From an uncultured Bacteroides sp. (lineage in GTDB: Bacteria > Bacteroidota > Bacteroidia > Cytophagales > Cyclobacteriaceae): 64,000 bases of DNA. Made by a program: the position numbers and the translations under genes. Positions 36,627 through 45,994 of the stretch are shown one piece after another (position 1 is the stretch's first letter; every line of letters begins with the position of its first letter). The notes beneath the pieces were generated by a model. It did not search any database. It was not told the origin of the DNA and saw nothing but the letters and a program-made list of their open reading frames with translations. The stretch lies in the NCBI GenBank assembly GCA_902168185.1, contig CABHOV010000046.1, positions 620,001 through 684,000 of the forward strand. Direction: 5' to 3'.

Positions 36627-37331
36627 TTATAGCGCTACCTCCAGTAAGAAAATGATGGCGTCATTGGACAACGCTTCGAATTCAACTTGCTCTACATTCC
36701 ATAACGCCAATCCATCACGTGCGTGAAGAAGCCGGTTCGCCACCTCGAAGGCGCCCTCTACTATAAACACAAAAACTCCATTAGCAGAATTCTTTGGAGT
36801 ATATATACCTTCTTCTCTTCCTTTGAATTTACCGATATAAGGTGCAATGTGTTGCTTCCCTCCTTCTAATACAGCCAATGGAATTACACTATTTTTATTT
36901 TGCTCCAGGTCGAGTTCAATCTTTACAGGTTCGATGGGGTACCCCGCAGGGTGCGTATACCATACTTCAAGAAAGTTGATCAACTCATCTTCGTAAGGAT
37001 TCATCATCTCCATAACCGAATCCTTAACAACGGAAAGTATAGCTACTTCGCCTGCGTCCACCATTCCTTCTTTATGAGTAGGTGTACTATATTTCAAGGC
37101 ACCAACAATCGGCAGTATTAAAACTGTGGCGTCTTCCTTGGCTAAACGGCTTATTGTCCTCCCTCCTTTTAATGTGTTTTCATTTAATGTATTTAAACTT
37201 CCGAAAGGAGTTCTGTTCTCATTAAAATACTTTCCATAATTAAATACGTGAAAACTTCGAAACCAGTCCTCTTGTGAGCAACCCCGTTGATTGGAGAGAT
37301 ATATAATTGCTTGAGTCTTCGATGTCATCAT
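36627..37331 (-). CDS. Pirin-like cupin protein
   Basis: 234 residues that resemble the bacterial pirin/YhaK group of bicupins. The N-terminal cupin starts with WFRSFHVFNYGKYFNENRTPFGSLN, in which the usual metal ligands of true pirins (HPH) are not obvious. The C-terminal half has AFEVANRLLHARDGLALWNVEQVEFEAL, the typical second-cupin segment. Some pirins have quercetin 2,3-dioxygenase activity; with weak metal ligands here that is doubtful. It is last in an operon with an intradiol dioxygenase and an unknown protein, 6 bp after the latter. Confidence 0.82.
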   Translation of the reverse strand: MMTSKTQAIIYLSNQRGCSQEDWFRSFHVFNYGKYFNENRTPFGSLNTLNENTLKGGRTISRLAKEDATVLILPIVGALKYSTPTHKEGMVDAGEVAILSVVKDSVMEMMNPYEDELINFLEVWYTHPAGYPIEPVKIELDLEQNKNSVIPLAVLEGGKQHIAPYIGKFKGREEGIYTPKNSANGVFVFIVEGAFEVANRLLHARDGLALWNVEQVEFEALSNDAIIFLLEVAL

Positions 37332-37337
37332 GCAAAA

Positions 37338-37898
37338 TTAAGCGTTGATGGATTGTTGAACAGGAACTTCTACCAGCTGAACATTTTTCAACTGAAAGGA
37401 ACTGATGCTAAGGTATGGACGTAAAGCGAGCATGTCCGTATCGATAAACTGTCCTGTATGCATTGCTTCCAATTGATCTCCGGTTGCCAGCAACAACTGG
37501 TTACCGATGGTATCAATCCACGTCATCACTTCGCTATAAAAATGTATCGCGACCCTATGCTGACTCTGGTCTTTTACATGTGATTGCAGAATTTCAAATC
37601 TGAAATTCTTAAAAGGAAGAAACAGTTTACCAGATCCGTTTACGACATCAGGTATGCGTTCATTGAGTTGCCGTAAATAACCTATAGCTGCAGTGCTTAC
37701 CAGGTAATGAAGTTCGTCCGCTTTCGGATCGTTCTCAAGGATCTCACGAAATGTTAAAAACTTCTGTTGTTGATTGAAGTACTGCGACTGCATGAAGAAT
37801 TCTTTATAAGTATCTTCAAACACATACTTATCCCACACACCTGCCGATGAAGCGTCTATTATCTTTGAATAGCACAATCGTATCAAACCTTTTACCAT
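37338..37898 (-). CDS. Protein of unknown function between dioxygenase and pirin genes
   Basis: 186 residues from ATG 37898; a TTG at 37949 would add 17 residues and bring the start to within 7 bp of the dioxygenase stop. No family was recognised. The N-terminal half is helical (DKYVFEDTYKEFFMQSQYFNQQ), and a central basic segment reads KLFLPFKNFRFEILQSHVKDQ. The C-terminal half has a strand-rich part ending in SFQLKNVQLVEVPVQQSINA. No signal peptide or membrane helix was seen, so it is likely cytoplasmic. Co-transcription with pirin and the dioxygenase suggests a linked role that cannot be named. Confidence 0.7.
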   Translation of the reverse strand: MVKGLIRLCYSKIIDASSAGVWDKYVFEDTYKEFFMQSQYFNQQQKFLTFREILENDPKADELHYLVSTAAIGYLRQLNERIPDVVNGSGKLFLPFKNFRFEILQSHVKDQSQHRVAIHFYSEVMTWIDTIGNQLLLATGDQLEAMHTGQFIDTDMLALRPYLSISSFQLKNVQLVEVPVQQSINA

Positions 37899-37956
37899 AG
37901 ATATAGCATATATACCAGTCTCTTTCAAATATTGAAGACCAGTGATCAAAAGAAAA

Positions 37957-38643
37957 TTAGGCGTTCACAACAATGGTGTGCGTAAGTACATATCCATCTG
38001 TAACATTGCCGGTTACAGTGCCCAGTTCGTTTGCTATTGAATTTGAAAAAATAGAATCAGCCGTGTTGGATGTATCCTGTTCTCCTTTAGTATAGTACTG
38101 CCTGGCGGTAGTATATACGGTGTCTGTTACATCGGCAGGAAAAGCGATCTGTGTAACCAGGAGTGAAGTTCCACTGGCATTATAAATATGAACGTGAATG
38201 TGTGGCGCCCGCGATGGGTACCATCCCGGAAATATAGAGGTAAATCCTACGAGACCATTACTATCCGTTGTTTGTCTTCCGCGAAGAAAATGCACCGAGG
38301 TGAAATTTACAGTCTGCAGGGTAGTACCTCCGTATTCGGAATAGTAACCATCTTTATCACAATGCCAGATGTCTACAATGGCATCTGCCAAAGGAGCACA
38401 ATCATTGTTTTTATTTTGGATGATAATCTTTATTGTGAATGGCACACCCGTTCTGTCGGAACGAATGTCAACGAGCTCTAATGACGATGGATCTTTTGTA
38501 GGAAACGGACCCGCTGTCTCTGATGATGTGGAGGTGCAATCTCCTACATTTATTGTCTCATCATCGTCACTACTGCAAGCCTGGAGTAAGGGAACAATCA
38601 GACTGCTCATTCCAAGACGCTTCAAAAATTCTTTTCGTTCCAT
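37957..38643 (-). CDS. Intradiol ring-cleavage dioxygenase family lipoprotein
   Basis: 228 residues. The start carries a lipoprotein signal with cysteine 23 followed by SSDDDE, an acidic stretch seen in surface-exposed Bacteroidota lipoproteins. The catalytic domain shows the intradiol pattern: SETAGPFPT, DIWHCDKDGYYSEYGG with Tyr100/Tyr101, GWYPSRAPHIHVHIY with Tyr142 and His148/His150. These supply the two Tyr and two His ligands of Fe(III). Known members cleave catechols; secreted ones may act on lignin- or humus-derived phenols or on plant polyphenols. It heads an operon with an unknown protein and a pirin. Confidence 0.92.
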   Translation of the reverse strand: MERKEFLKRLGMSSLIVPLLQACSSDDDETINVGDCTSTSSETAGPFPTKDPSSLELVDIRSDRTGVPFTIKIIIQNKNNDCAPLADAIVDIWHCDKDGYYSEYGGTTLQTVNFTSVHFLRGRQTTDSNGLVGFTSIFPGWYPSRAPHIHVHIYNASGTSLLVTQIAFPADVTDTVYTTARQYYTKGEQDTSNTADSIFSNSIANELGTVTGNVTDGYVLTHTIVVNA

Positions 38644-39270
38644 AGGGTAATATAGTTTAGAAGTTTATTCGTGGCTCACTTCGCGCCTTACAGCTCAATT
38701 AGGCCTTATGTCCAAAAGCATCAATATCTTCCTTTCATTTTGTGTATAACGATTTAGTAAGCCGATTTCTTTCCAGTCAGCATTAAAATGAGGTGAATAC
38801 TTCTTTTTCTTCGGTGACTTCACAACCGCAACCTTGGTGGAATTCAATCCGGGTGTTGCCGATTACTTTTAAACAAGCAATTGAGGAACATAGATCATAC
38901 AATTCCAGACACCTGTATTTTAGAAAAGAATCAAGAGGTATATATTCGCAGTATAGGAGGATCACGCTGTAACCACTTCTCCGCTTGCACGCATTCTCAA
39001 TAGTAATTCTAAATAACTGATGGCCTCACAATACAATTTACATCTATTTTAACAGTCTTTATTATGGTTTGCTGCTTGAGACACAATACCGCTTGAGACA
39101 TTCACATTCATTATTTTTTTGAAGATTAGGTGCTTTCATCTATATTTATAATTGACCGTCCAATTGTCTATTCTGGCATTTGAAAATCTTCAAGGTGAAT
39201 AGCGAATCACCTGTGCTTTAGCCGGTGGGTTGTGCCGTCAGTTATTATTAATTTATTGATTCAACATGCT
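38644..39270. other. Long intergenic region between divergent dioxygenase and hybrid kinase genes
   Basis: 627 bp with no convincing gene. It must hold the promoters of both divergent operons. A 60-codon frame on the minus strand at 38783-38965 has no recognisable product and no context. The only clear structure is the 10-bp direct repeat at 39074-39100. No tRNA-like or strong hairpin structure was seen. Confidence 0.6.
39074..39100 (+). repeat. Direct repeat upstream of hybrid kinase gene
   Basis: GCTTGAGACA occurs at 39074-39083 and again at 39091-39100, start-to-start distance 17 bp, about 170 bp before the kinase start. It may be a regulator site or chance. Confidence 0.4.
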
Positions 39271-42200
39271 ATGAAGTTAACGTTGGATAGAAAAATACTT
39301 TTAGGTTTTTCCATTTGTTCACTTGTCTTGCTTTTGGTTGCGGTTATTTCATTTAACAATAGTGAAAAACTGATCACGACAAACCGTTGGGTGAATCATA
39401 CCCATGAAGTACTATATGAGTTTGAACAAGTCCTCATGTATTCAGTTGATGCCGAAAATAGTATGCGTGGATTCGTTATTTCCGGCAATGAAGATTTCCT
39501 GGCTCCTTTCTACAGCGCCAAACTAAATTTATCAGATCACGTCAACAAGATACTTGAGCTAACACGCGATAATGCCACGCAACAAAGAAATGCCAAGGCA
39601 TTGGACAGTCTAACGCTTTTGCATATTCAAACACTGGAAGACGTTATCGGACTACGAAAGAGTAATAATGAAACTGCCAGTGTCGCTGTAATGGATGGAA
39701 AAAGCAGAAGCAAATTAATGTCCATCCGCACGTTGATTCGAAAAGCAAAAGAAATTGAACAACGATTGCTTACGGAACGAAAAGAAGCGAGTGAAGCTGA
39801 TACAAAAGACTTTAATATCATTTTTATTGTATTGGTGCTGGTTATAGCAGCTGTTTTGCTGGTGATCTATATGATGATCACAACCAATCTGAATGCATTG
39901 AGGCGTGCACAAATGGAAGCGGCTAACAAGAACTGGAACCTGGAGGGAAGCCGTGATCTTGCACGAAGTATACAGGGAAATAAATCATTGCACGAGCTTG
40001 CCGACATTGTGATCAATCACCTAACTATATATTTGGAGGCACAGGTCGGAGTCATTTATCTGGCAGACAGCAAGGAGGCAATACTGTTACCTGCAGCAGC
40101 GTACGCGGCCGATCAAGATAAAAAGAAACTACGTGAACTGAAGTTCGGTGAAGGATTGGCTGGCCAAGCGGCTGCCAATAAAAAATCTATTTTACTGCGC
40201 GCCATTCCTGAAAATTACTTTCAGGTTACAACAGGCTTTGGACAGGTAAGTCCCAAAAATATTCTGGCTACTCCCTTTCTCTCCGATGGCGTTATCGCAG
40301 GTGTGGTAGAACTTGGAAGTATATATGATTTTACAGAAGCGCAACAGCAATATGTAGAGCTCGTAGCCAATAGTATAGCGATCGCGATTATTTCGGCACA
40401 GGCGCGTGAAAGAACGAAACAACTCCTGGAAGAAACGCAATTGCAAGCGGAAGAACTAGAAGCGCAACAGGAAGAATTGCGTCAGGCAAATGAAGAGCTT
40501 CATGCGAAAACAGATCTGCTCACTAAATCGGAATCAGAATTAAAAGCGCAGCAACTATCACTTCAACAAATAAATGTAGAGCTGGAAGAAAAGTCTAATC
40601 AGCTGGAAGAACAAAATGAATTATTAAGTGATGCGCGCGCAAATCTCGAAATCAAAGCGAAAGAAATAGAAATCACGAGCAAGTATAAATCAGAGTTTCT
40701 AGCAAACATGTCTCATGAGTTGCGCACACCTCTTAACAGTATTCTTATCCTTGCGCAATTGCTTTCTGAAAATAAAACGAATCGCCTGGGTGAAAAAGAA
40801 ATTGAGTACTCCAAAAATATACACACCTCAGGAACGGACCTTCTTAATCTGATTAATGAAATACTGGATCTTTCAAAAATAGAATCCGGTAAAATGCAAT
40901 TGGAAATTGAAGACGTTCCCTTCCGGGAAATGATAAGCAGCATCAATGCTACATTTGCAGAAGTAGCCCGAAAAAACAATGTAGCATTTGAAATACATTT
41001 CGATTCAAATATACTACCGGAAACACTTACAACGGACAGGCAACGCGTTGAGCAGATCATCCGGAATCTTTTATCGAATGCATTCAAATTTACCGGCCAG
41101 GCTGGCAAAGTAGAACTGTCCATATACAGGCCCACGGCTGTTGACTATAGGAATAAAGATCTCAACTCCATTTCGAATATGGTCGCCTTCTCTGTATCCG
41201 ATACAGGTATAGGTATACCAAAAGAAAAACGCGCTATCATATTCGAAGCCTTTCAACAAGCGGATGGTTCTACGAAGCGAAAGTATGGTGGCACAGGACT
41301 TGGCCTCTCCATCAGCCGCGAACTTTCACATGCATTGGGAGGAGAAATTCAGCTACATAGTGAGGCTGGTGTGGGCAGTACTTTTACACTATATCTGCCG
41401 TTGCACTTTGATCGTTCCTTCAGTTCTTCAATTGACAAGCAAGTTGAGATTAAAGAAAAAGAACCCGTTAAAAATGACGTTGTATATATTCCTACTGAAA
41501 TGCATACTACAGAAAATGCAATACAGGACGACCGGAATACTATAGGGGAAAATGATCGCGTGATTCTGATCATCGAGGATGATGAAAAGTTTGCGAAGGT
41601 ATTATTGGATTTTATCCGTGAGCGGAATTATAAAGGTATTGTTACCAGCCAGGGCAATGCCGGTATCAGTTATGCGCGTCACTATAAACCCGATGCTATA
41701 CTTCTCGATATGAAGTTGCCGACCATCAGTGGTTCTGAAATATTAAAGCAGCTCAAGAATAATCCGGAACTGCGTCACATTCCGGTACAAATTATTTCAG
41801 CTTACGATCAACGCAAAGAAGGTTTGAAGCTTGGAGCGTTTGACTATATCCAGAAACCTGTAACGGTGCAGGACCTTGAACGCGCTTTTGAAAAAATCGA
41901 AGTCTTCTCCAATAAAAAACTTAAGAAGCTTCTGATTGTAGAAGACAACGAACAACACAACAAAGCAATACGTGAGCTGATTGGTGATAATGATGTTACC
42001 TGTTCTTCGGCCTATAGCGGAGAAGAAGCCTTTACAATGTTGAACACTGAATCGTTTGATTGCGTCATTGTTGACCTGGGGTTACCGGATATGAGCGGGT
42101 TTGAGCTGCTTGAAAAAATAAGAGCGCATGAGAAATTGAACCTGATTCCCATTGTTGTATATACCGGGAAAGATCTGAAAAAAGAAGATAGTATAGCCTT

Positions 42201-42726
42201 GAGTAAGCTGGCCAACACCGTGGTGCTCAAAACTGCCGACTCGCACGAACGTCTGCTGGACGAAACAACACTGTTCCTCCACCGTATAGAGTCCAAATTA
42301 CCCAAGGAAAAACAACGCATCATTCGCAGACTTCATAAGTCGGATGAAGTGCTGGAGAATAAAAAAATACTTCTGGTAGACGATGATATGCGAAATATAT
42401 ACTCGTTAACCAACGCATTGGAACAAGAAGGTCTTCAATGTGTAACTGCCGAAAACGGAAAGATAGCACTGGATATAGTCAAGCAGGATCCTACCATTGA
42501 CCTGGTGTTAATGGATGTGATGATGCCTGAGATGGATGGCTATGAAGCGACCACAGAGATCAGGAAAATAAACTCGCTGAGGTCGCTGCCCATCATTGCG
42601 CTTACTGCCAAAGCGATGAAGGAAGACAAAGAAAAATGTTTTGCAGTCGGTATGTCCGACTACATTTCGAAACCTGTTAATGTTGAACAACTTCTCTCGC
42701 TGATGCGGGTATGGTTATATCGCTGA
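39271..42726 (+). CDS. Hybrid histidine kinase: CHASE3, GAF, HisKA, HATPase, three receiver domains
   Basis: 1151 residues from ATG 39271; an upstream GTG at 39232 gives an unlikely extension. An N-terminal membrane helix (about 8-28) and another near 185-205 flank a CHASE3 domain (SAENSMRGFVISGNEDFLAP). A GAF domain covers about 225-390 and a long coiled coil about 390-465. HisKA has phospho-acceptor His482 (NMSHELRTPLNS), followed by a HATPase with NAFKF, DTGIGIP and GTGLGLSI. Three receiver domains follow, with phospho-Asp in ILLDMKLP, CVIVDLGLPDMSG and LVLMDVMMPEMDG. It starts an operon with cheR and a receiver-kinase gene. The three receivers suggest a phosphorelay with those partners. 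Confidence 0.96.
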   Translation: MKLTLDRKILLGFSICSLVLLLVAVISFNNSEKLITTNRWVNHTHEVLYEFEQVLMYSVDAENSMRGFVISGNEDFLAPFYSAKLNLSDHVNKILELTRDNATQQRNAKALDSLTLLHIQTLEDVIGLRKSNNETASVAVMDGKSRSKLMSIRTLIRKAKEIEQRLLTERKEASEADTKDFNIIFIVLVLVIAAVLLVIYMMITTNLNALRRAQMEAANKNWNLEGSRDLARSIQGNKSLHELADIVINHLTIYLEAQVGVIYLADSKEAILLPAAAYAADQDKKKLRELKFGEGLAGQAAANKKSILLRAIPENYFQVTTGFGQVSPKNILATPFLSDGVIAGVVELGSIYDFTEAQQQYVELVANSIAIAIISAQARERTKQLLEETQLQAEELEAQQEELRQANEELHAKTDLLTKSESELKAQQLSLQQINVELEEKSNQLEEQNELLSDARANLEIKAKEIEITSKYKSEFLANMSHELRTPLNSILILAQLLSENKTNRLGEKEIEYSKNIHTSGTDLLNLINEILDLSKIESGKMQLEIEDVPFREMISSINATFAEVARKNNVAFEIHFDSNILPETLTTDRQRVEQIIRNLLSNAFKFTGQAGKVELSIYRPTAVDYRNKDLNSISNMVAFSVSDTGIGIPKEKRAIIFEAFQQADGSTKRKYGGTGLGLSISRELSHALGGEIQLHSEAGVGSTFTLYLPLHFDRSFSSSIDKQVEIKEKEPVKNDVVYIPTEMHTTENAIQDDRNTIGENDRVILIIEDDEKFAKVLLDFIRERNYKGIVTSQGNAGISYARHYKPDAILLDMKLPTISGSEILKQLKNNPELRHIPVQIISAYDQRKEGLKLGAFDYIQKPVTVQDLERAFEKIEVFSNKKLKKLLIVEDNEQHNKAIRELIGDNDVTCSSAYSGEEAFTMLNTESFDCVIVDLGLPDMSGFELLEKIRAHEKLNLIPIVVYTGKDLKKEDSIALSKLANTVVLKTADSHERLLDETTLFLHRIESKLPKEKQRIIRRLHKSDEVLENKKILLVDDDMRNIYSLTNALEQEGLQCVTAENGKIALDIVKQDPTIDLVLMDVMMPEMDGYEATTEIRKINSLRSLPIIALTAKAMKEDKEKCFAVGMSDYISKPVNVEQLLSLMRVWLYR

Positions 42727-42733
42727 AATAAAG

Positions 42734-43555
42734 ATGTCCATTACGATCGACCATAATGAATATAAAGAACTGCTGGAATCGATTCGCTTTATATACGGTT
42801 ATGACTTTACCGAGTATGCCGAATTATCGGTGAAGCGAAGGATCATTCACTTTATGAAGAATAAAGAAATTTATGCTCTTGATAAATTGGGGAAACTTCT
42901 TTTAAAAGATGAGCGCATCTTCGAAGAATTTGTGCAGGAGTTGTCGGTGACCGTTACTGAAATGTTTCGCGACCCCACTTTCTATAAAAGTATCCGCGAT
43001 AATCTTGTAAAGCGGCTGGCGACTTATCCTATACTTCGCATCTGGATTGCGGGCTGCGCCACCGGGCAGGAGGTATATTCAATGGCTATACTTTTAAAAG
43101 AAGAAAACCTTCTCGAACGATCGATCATTTATGCCACAGATATAAATCAAAAGTCGCTTCAAACCGCCCGTGAAGGCGTATACTCCCTCACAAATATGAA
43201 ATTATATACCAGTAACTATCTGGATGCGGGAGGAAAAAAATCATTCTCAGAATATTATATGGCTAAATATAGTTCAGTGATGTTTGACAAATCCTTGCGT
43301 GAAAATGTAGTCTTCTCTCCACATAACCTGGTTGCAGATCAGTCATTCAATGAGTTCCAACTGATCATTTGTCGCAATGTAATTATGTATTTCAATCAAA
43401 ACCTTCAAAACAGAGTGGTGGACCTATTTTATGAAAGCCTGTGCCCGTTTGGCTTCCTTGGATTAGGAGACAAGGAATCACTTTTGTTTGCTGATAAAAA
43501 AGATTACTTCGAAGAGACTGATAAGAAAGAAAAAATATTCATGAAGATAAAGTAG
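42734..43555 (+). CDS. cheR: CheR-type protein-glutamate methyltransferase
   Basis: 273 residues, 7 bp after the hybrid kinase. The N-terminal helical domain (about 10-75) has VKRRIIHFMKNKEIYALDKL, and VTEMFRDPTFYKSI is the CheR signature. The SAM-binding motif reads RIWIAGCATGQEVYSMAIL, and NPPY-type elements are replaced by the usual CheR end LIICRNVIMYFNQN. It methylates glutamates on receptors in chemotaxis systems, but no MCP or CheB gene is present here, so it may methylate the CHASE3-GAF kinase or another target. Confidence 0.94.
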   Translation: MSITIDHNEYKELLESIRFIYGYDFTEYAELSVKRRIIHFMKNKEIYALDKLGKLLLKDERIFEEFVQELSVTVTEMFRDPTFYKSIRDNLVKRLATYPILRIWIAGCATGQEVYSMAILLKEENLLERSIIYATDINQKSLQTAREGVYSLTNMKLYTSNYLDAGGKKSFSEYYMAKYSSVMFDKSLRENVVFSPHNLVADQSFNEFQLIICRNVIMYFNQNLQNRVVDLFYESLCPFGFLGLGDKESLLFADKKDYFEETDKKEKIFMKIK

Positions 43556-43556
43556 C

Positions 43557-44711
43557 ATGCAAGAGCAGGTAACTATACTAATGGTTGATGACAAACCTTC
43601 AAATCTTTATGCATTGGAAACTTTGCTGGATAAACCCGGGCGTACATTTCTAAGTGCTACCAATGGAAATGATGCACTAAAGCTCGCTCTTAACAATGAC
43701 ATCGATTTGATTATACTCGATGTACAGATGCCAGAAATGGATGGTTTTGAAGTAGCACAAATTTTAAAACTCAACAAAAAAACAAAAGATATACCCATCA
43801 TTTTTGCATCCGCTGAGAAGAAAGAAAGGCAGTCGGTTATGAAAGGATTTGAAGAAGGTGGTGTAGACTATCTTTCAAAACCACTGGATCCCGAGCTTAC
43901 AACGGCCAAGGTATCTGTGTTGCTCAAAATACAGTTACAGAAAAAAGAACTGTTGGAAAAAAATCAGTCTCTTGAAAAAGCAGATGCACAGATAAAAAAA
44001 CTGAATGCAGATCTGAACAAAAATCTCCTTCAGTTAGAAGAAGTAAATAAAGAACTGGAGTCCTTTTCATATTCAGTGTCACACGATCTTCGCGCACCCG
44101 TGCGGGCACTGGTAGGCTTTTCTAAAATGCTGGAAGAAGACTATCAAGGTTCGCTGGACGATGAAGGAAAGCGATTGCTTGGTATCATTCGCAAGAATGC
44201 GCTCAAGATGGGAACGCTCATTGACGACTTGCTGGAATTCTCGAAGATGGGAAGAAAGGAAATTAAAAAAACAAGGGTAGAGGTACAACCCATGGTCAAG
44301 AGTATATCGGATGAGATTGTGGATGTCAACAAATACAACGCAGAAGTAATTATAAATCCGTTAACACCGGTGCAGGCAGACCAGGCATTACTCACACAGG
44401 TATGGATAAACCTTATCTCCAACGCATTGAAATACTCGGCAAAGAAAGAGCAACCTAAAGTAGAAGTCGGTTCGTATACTGATAAAAACGAAATTATATA
44501 CTATGTAAAAGATAATGGTGCAGGCTTCGATATGGAGTACGCTGACAAGCTGTTCGGCGTGTTTCAGCGGTTGCACAAGGCAAATGAATTTGAAGGCACA
44601 GGCGTTGGTCTTGCCATCGTACATCGGATCGTTACCAAACACGGCGGGCGCGTATGGGCCGAAGCAAAGCCCAATGAAGGTGCTATATTTTCGTTCGCTC
44701 TGCCAGAGTAA
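43557..44711 (+). CDS. Response regulator-histidine kinase (REC-HisKA-HATPase)
   Basis: 384 residues, starting one base after the cheR stop. An N-terminal receiver domain (about 5-120) has phospho-acceptor Asp55 in IILDVQMPEMDGF and KPLDPE at the conserved lysine. A coiled coil links to HisKA, with the histidine in SYSVSHDLRAPVRAL, and a HATPase domain with NALKYSAKK, DNGAGFD and GVGLAIV. The protein is soluble. It probably takes phosphate from the hybrid kinase and passes a signal on, in a layout resembling phytochrome-type output kinases. Confidence 0.95.
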   Translation: MQEQVTILMVDDKPSNLYALETLLDKPGRTFLSATNGNDALKLALNNDIDLIILDVQMPEMDGFEVAQILKLNKKTKDIPIIFASAEKKERQSVMKGFEEGGVDYLSKPLDPELTTAKVSVLLKIQLQKKELLEKNQSLEKADAQIKKLNADLNKNLLQLEEVNKELESFSYSVSHDLRAPVRALVGFSKMLEEDYQGSLDDEGKRLLGIIRKNALKMGTLIDDLLEFSKMGRKEIKKTRVEVQPMVKSISDEIVDVNKYNAEVIINPLTPVQADQALLTQVWINLISNALKYSAKKEQPKVEVGSYTDKNEIIYYVKDNGAGFDMEYADKLFGVFQRLHKANEFEGTGVGLAIVHRIVTKHGGRVWAEAKPNEGAIFSFALPE

Positions 44712-44787
44712 GAATCCCGGATTTAAAGACCTGTATATTCAGGTTGTGATATATAGTGTATCCAGGAACTGCTAAGTTAACACCGGT

Positions 44788-45870
44788 TTAAGCAGGTACT
44801 TTTTCTTCTTTCTCATACGCGTCAACACTTTTCAAAAGTTGTTCGGTGTGATTAAAAATATCATCGAGCCTTTGAAGTTCATGGCGAGTCTCATTCTTGG
44901 CATCATCGAATAACCCCAGGTATTTCTTTGTACCATTAAGCCATAAGCGACATAAGGGTTTACGATTGTTATCGTCCAGCAAAATGCCATAGTATGCTTT
45001 CGTGTCTCGTCCTACGATTCGCTGCGCATCAATTCTTTTCCGGATAATCGATTTCACAATCATGAAGCCTTCAAGCTCCTGAGCCGTTGTTTCTATACTC
45101 TTGTCTTCTTCTGGCTTCACAGCAGTCTCACTTACCTCTCGTTGTTTTTCAGTTTCAGCATCTTTTGCCAAAGCCGCCTTCAGGCGATCACTAATCATAT
45201 CGCTGATCAACTGTCCAATGGATTTCTTAACGATGCCTGTAAATTGAGACACTACTTTCGCCATTGCTTTTCCGTCATATACCTTCGAGATGAAAAACCG
45301 AACGAACTCTTCCGATGGTTCTTTGAATTCTGATGACAATACAGCTTTGATCTCGTTCGAATACTTTAACTCGCTTGCCGTTGTAAAAATGCTTTCAAGA
45401 TTGAAATATGATTTATGGAATTTCTTAAGCTCATCCACTTCGGCTTCTTTGATCTCGGTGAGCAGAAATTCAAAAAAAGGTTTCTCGTCCATTTTGTTAG
45501 GCTCCACCAGGTCAGTATAGAATCTATAGTGTAACCCGTTTGTGAGCAAACCAAATTTAGCCTTGGTAGTATGAAAGTAGCGAAACAGCTGGGAGTTGTG
45601 TGGATCAAGTTTCTCCTGATAGTGCTTGCACTCAATGAGCAAAATTGGTTCACCGTCTTTCATGATGGCGTAGTCCACCTTCTCACCTTTCTTTATTCCA
45701 AGATCGGCCACGAACTCCGGGTTCACTTCCGATGGATTAAAGATGTCATACCCGAGAATCTGAATAAAAGGTAATGTAAGAGAAGTCTTGGTAGCTTCCT
45801 CCGTTTGTATCTGTGGCAACATCTTCGCTACGCGGTCACCCAGTTGTTTAATCTGATCCTTGAAATCCAT
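44788..45870 (-). CDS. HSDR_N-type nuclease-domain protein (type I restriction R N-terminal domain)
   Basis: 360 residues. The N-terminal 180 or so form a PD-(D/E)xK nuclease domain of the HSDR_N type: PFIQILGYDIFNPSEVNPEF, then Asp67 in KVDYAIM and Glu80-Cys-Lys82 in LLIECKHY, matching the catalytic D...ExK. The C-terminal half holds a segment with EGFMIVKSIIRKRIDAQRIV and LCRLWLNGTKKYLGLFDD, seen in similar orphan proteins. No helicase, methylase or specificity gene is adjacent, so this is not a type I system; it may be a stand-alone defence or repair nuclease. Its upstream region carries three phased TTCCGAA-like repeats. Confidence 0.88.
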   Translation of the reverse strand: MDFKDQIKQLGDRVAKMLPQIQTEEATKTSLTLPFIQILGYDIFNPSEVNPEFVADLGIKKGEKVDYAIMKDGEPILLIECKHYQEKLDPHNSQLFRYFHTTKAKFGLLTNGLHYRFYTDLVEPNKMDEKPFFEFLLTEIKEAEVDELKKFHKSYFNLESIFTTASELKYSNEIKAVLSSEFKEPSEEFVRFFISKVYDGKAMAKVVSQFTGIVKKSIGQLISDMISDRLKAALAKDAETEKQREVSETAVKPEEDKSIETTAQELEGFMIVKSIIRKRIDAQRIVGRDTKAYYGILLDDNNRKPLCRLWLNGTKKYLGLFDDAKNETRHELQRLDDIFNHTEQLLKSVDAYEKEEKVPA

Positions 45871-45945
45871 GAGACAGTTAATTTGGACAGTCGTTACATT
45901 GACAGAACCAAACTAACCACGGGGTATATCATGATTTAATTTACT

Positions 45946-45994
45946 TTCCGAATGCCGGGAATTTGTTTCCGGATGGACAGATTTCTTTTCCGAA
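45946..45994. repeat. Three phased TTCCGAA repeats upstream of the nuclease gene
   Basis: TTCCGAA (45946-45952), TTCCGGA (45967-45973) and TTCCGAA (45988-45994) are spaced exactly 21 bp start to start. Read on the minus strand, the last copy is followed after two bases by TAAATTAA, a -7-like element for the gene starting at 45870. The geometry fits cooperative binding of a LytTR-type regulator. Confidence 0.65.

Noticed and set aside
38783-38965. 60-codon minus-strand frame in the long intergenic region
   Set aside because: Composition is unlike the neighbours and no domain can be seen. Left as intergenic.
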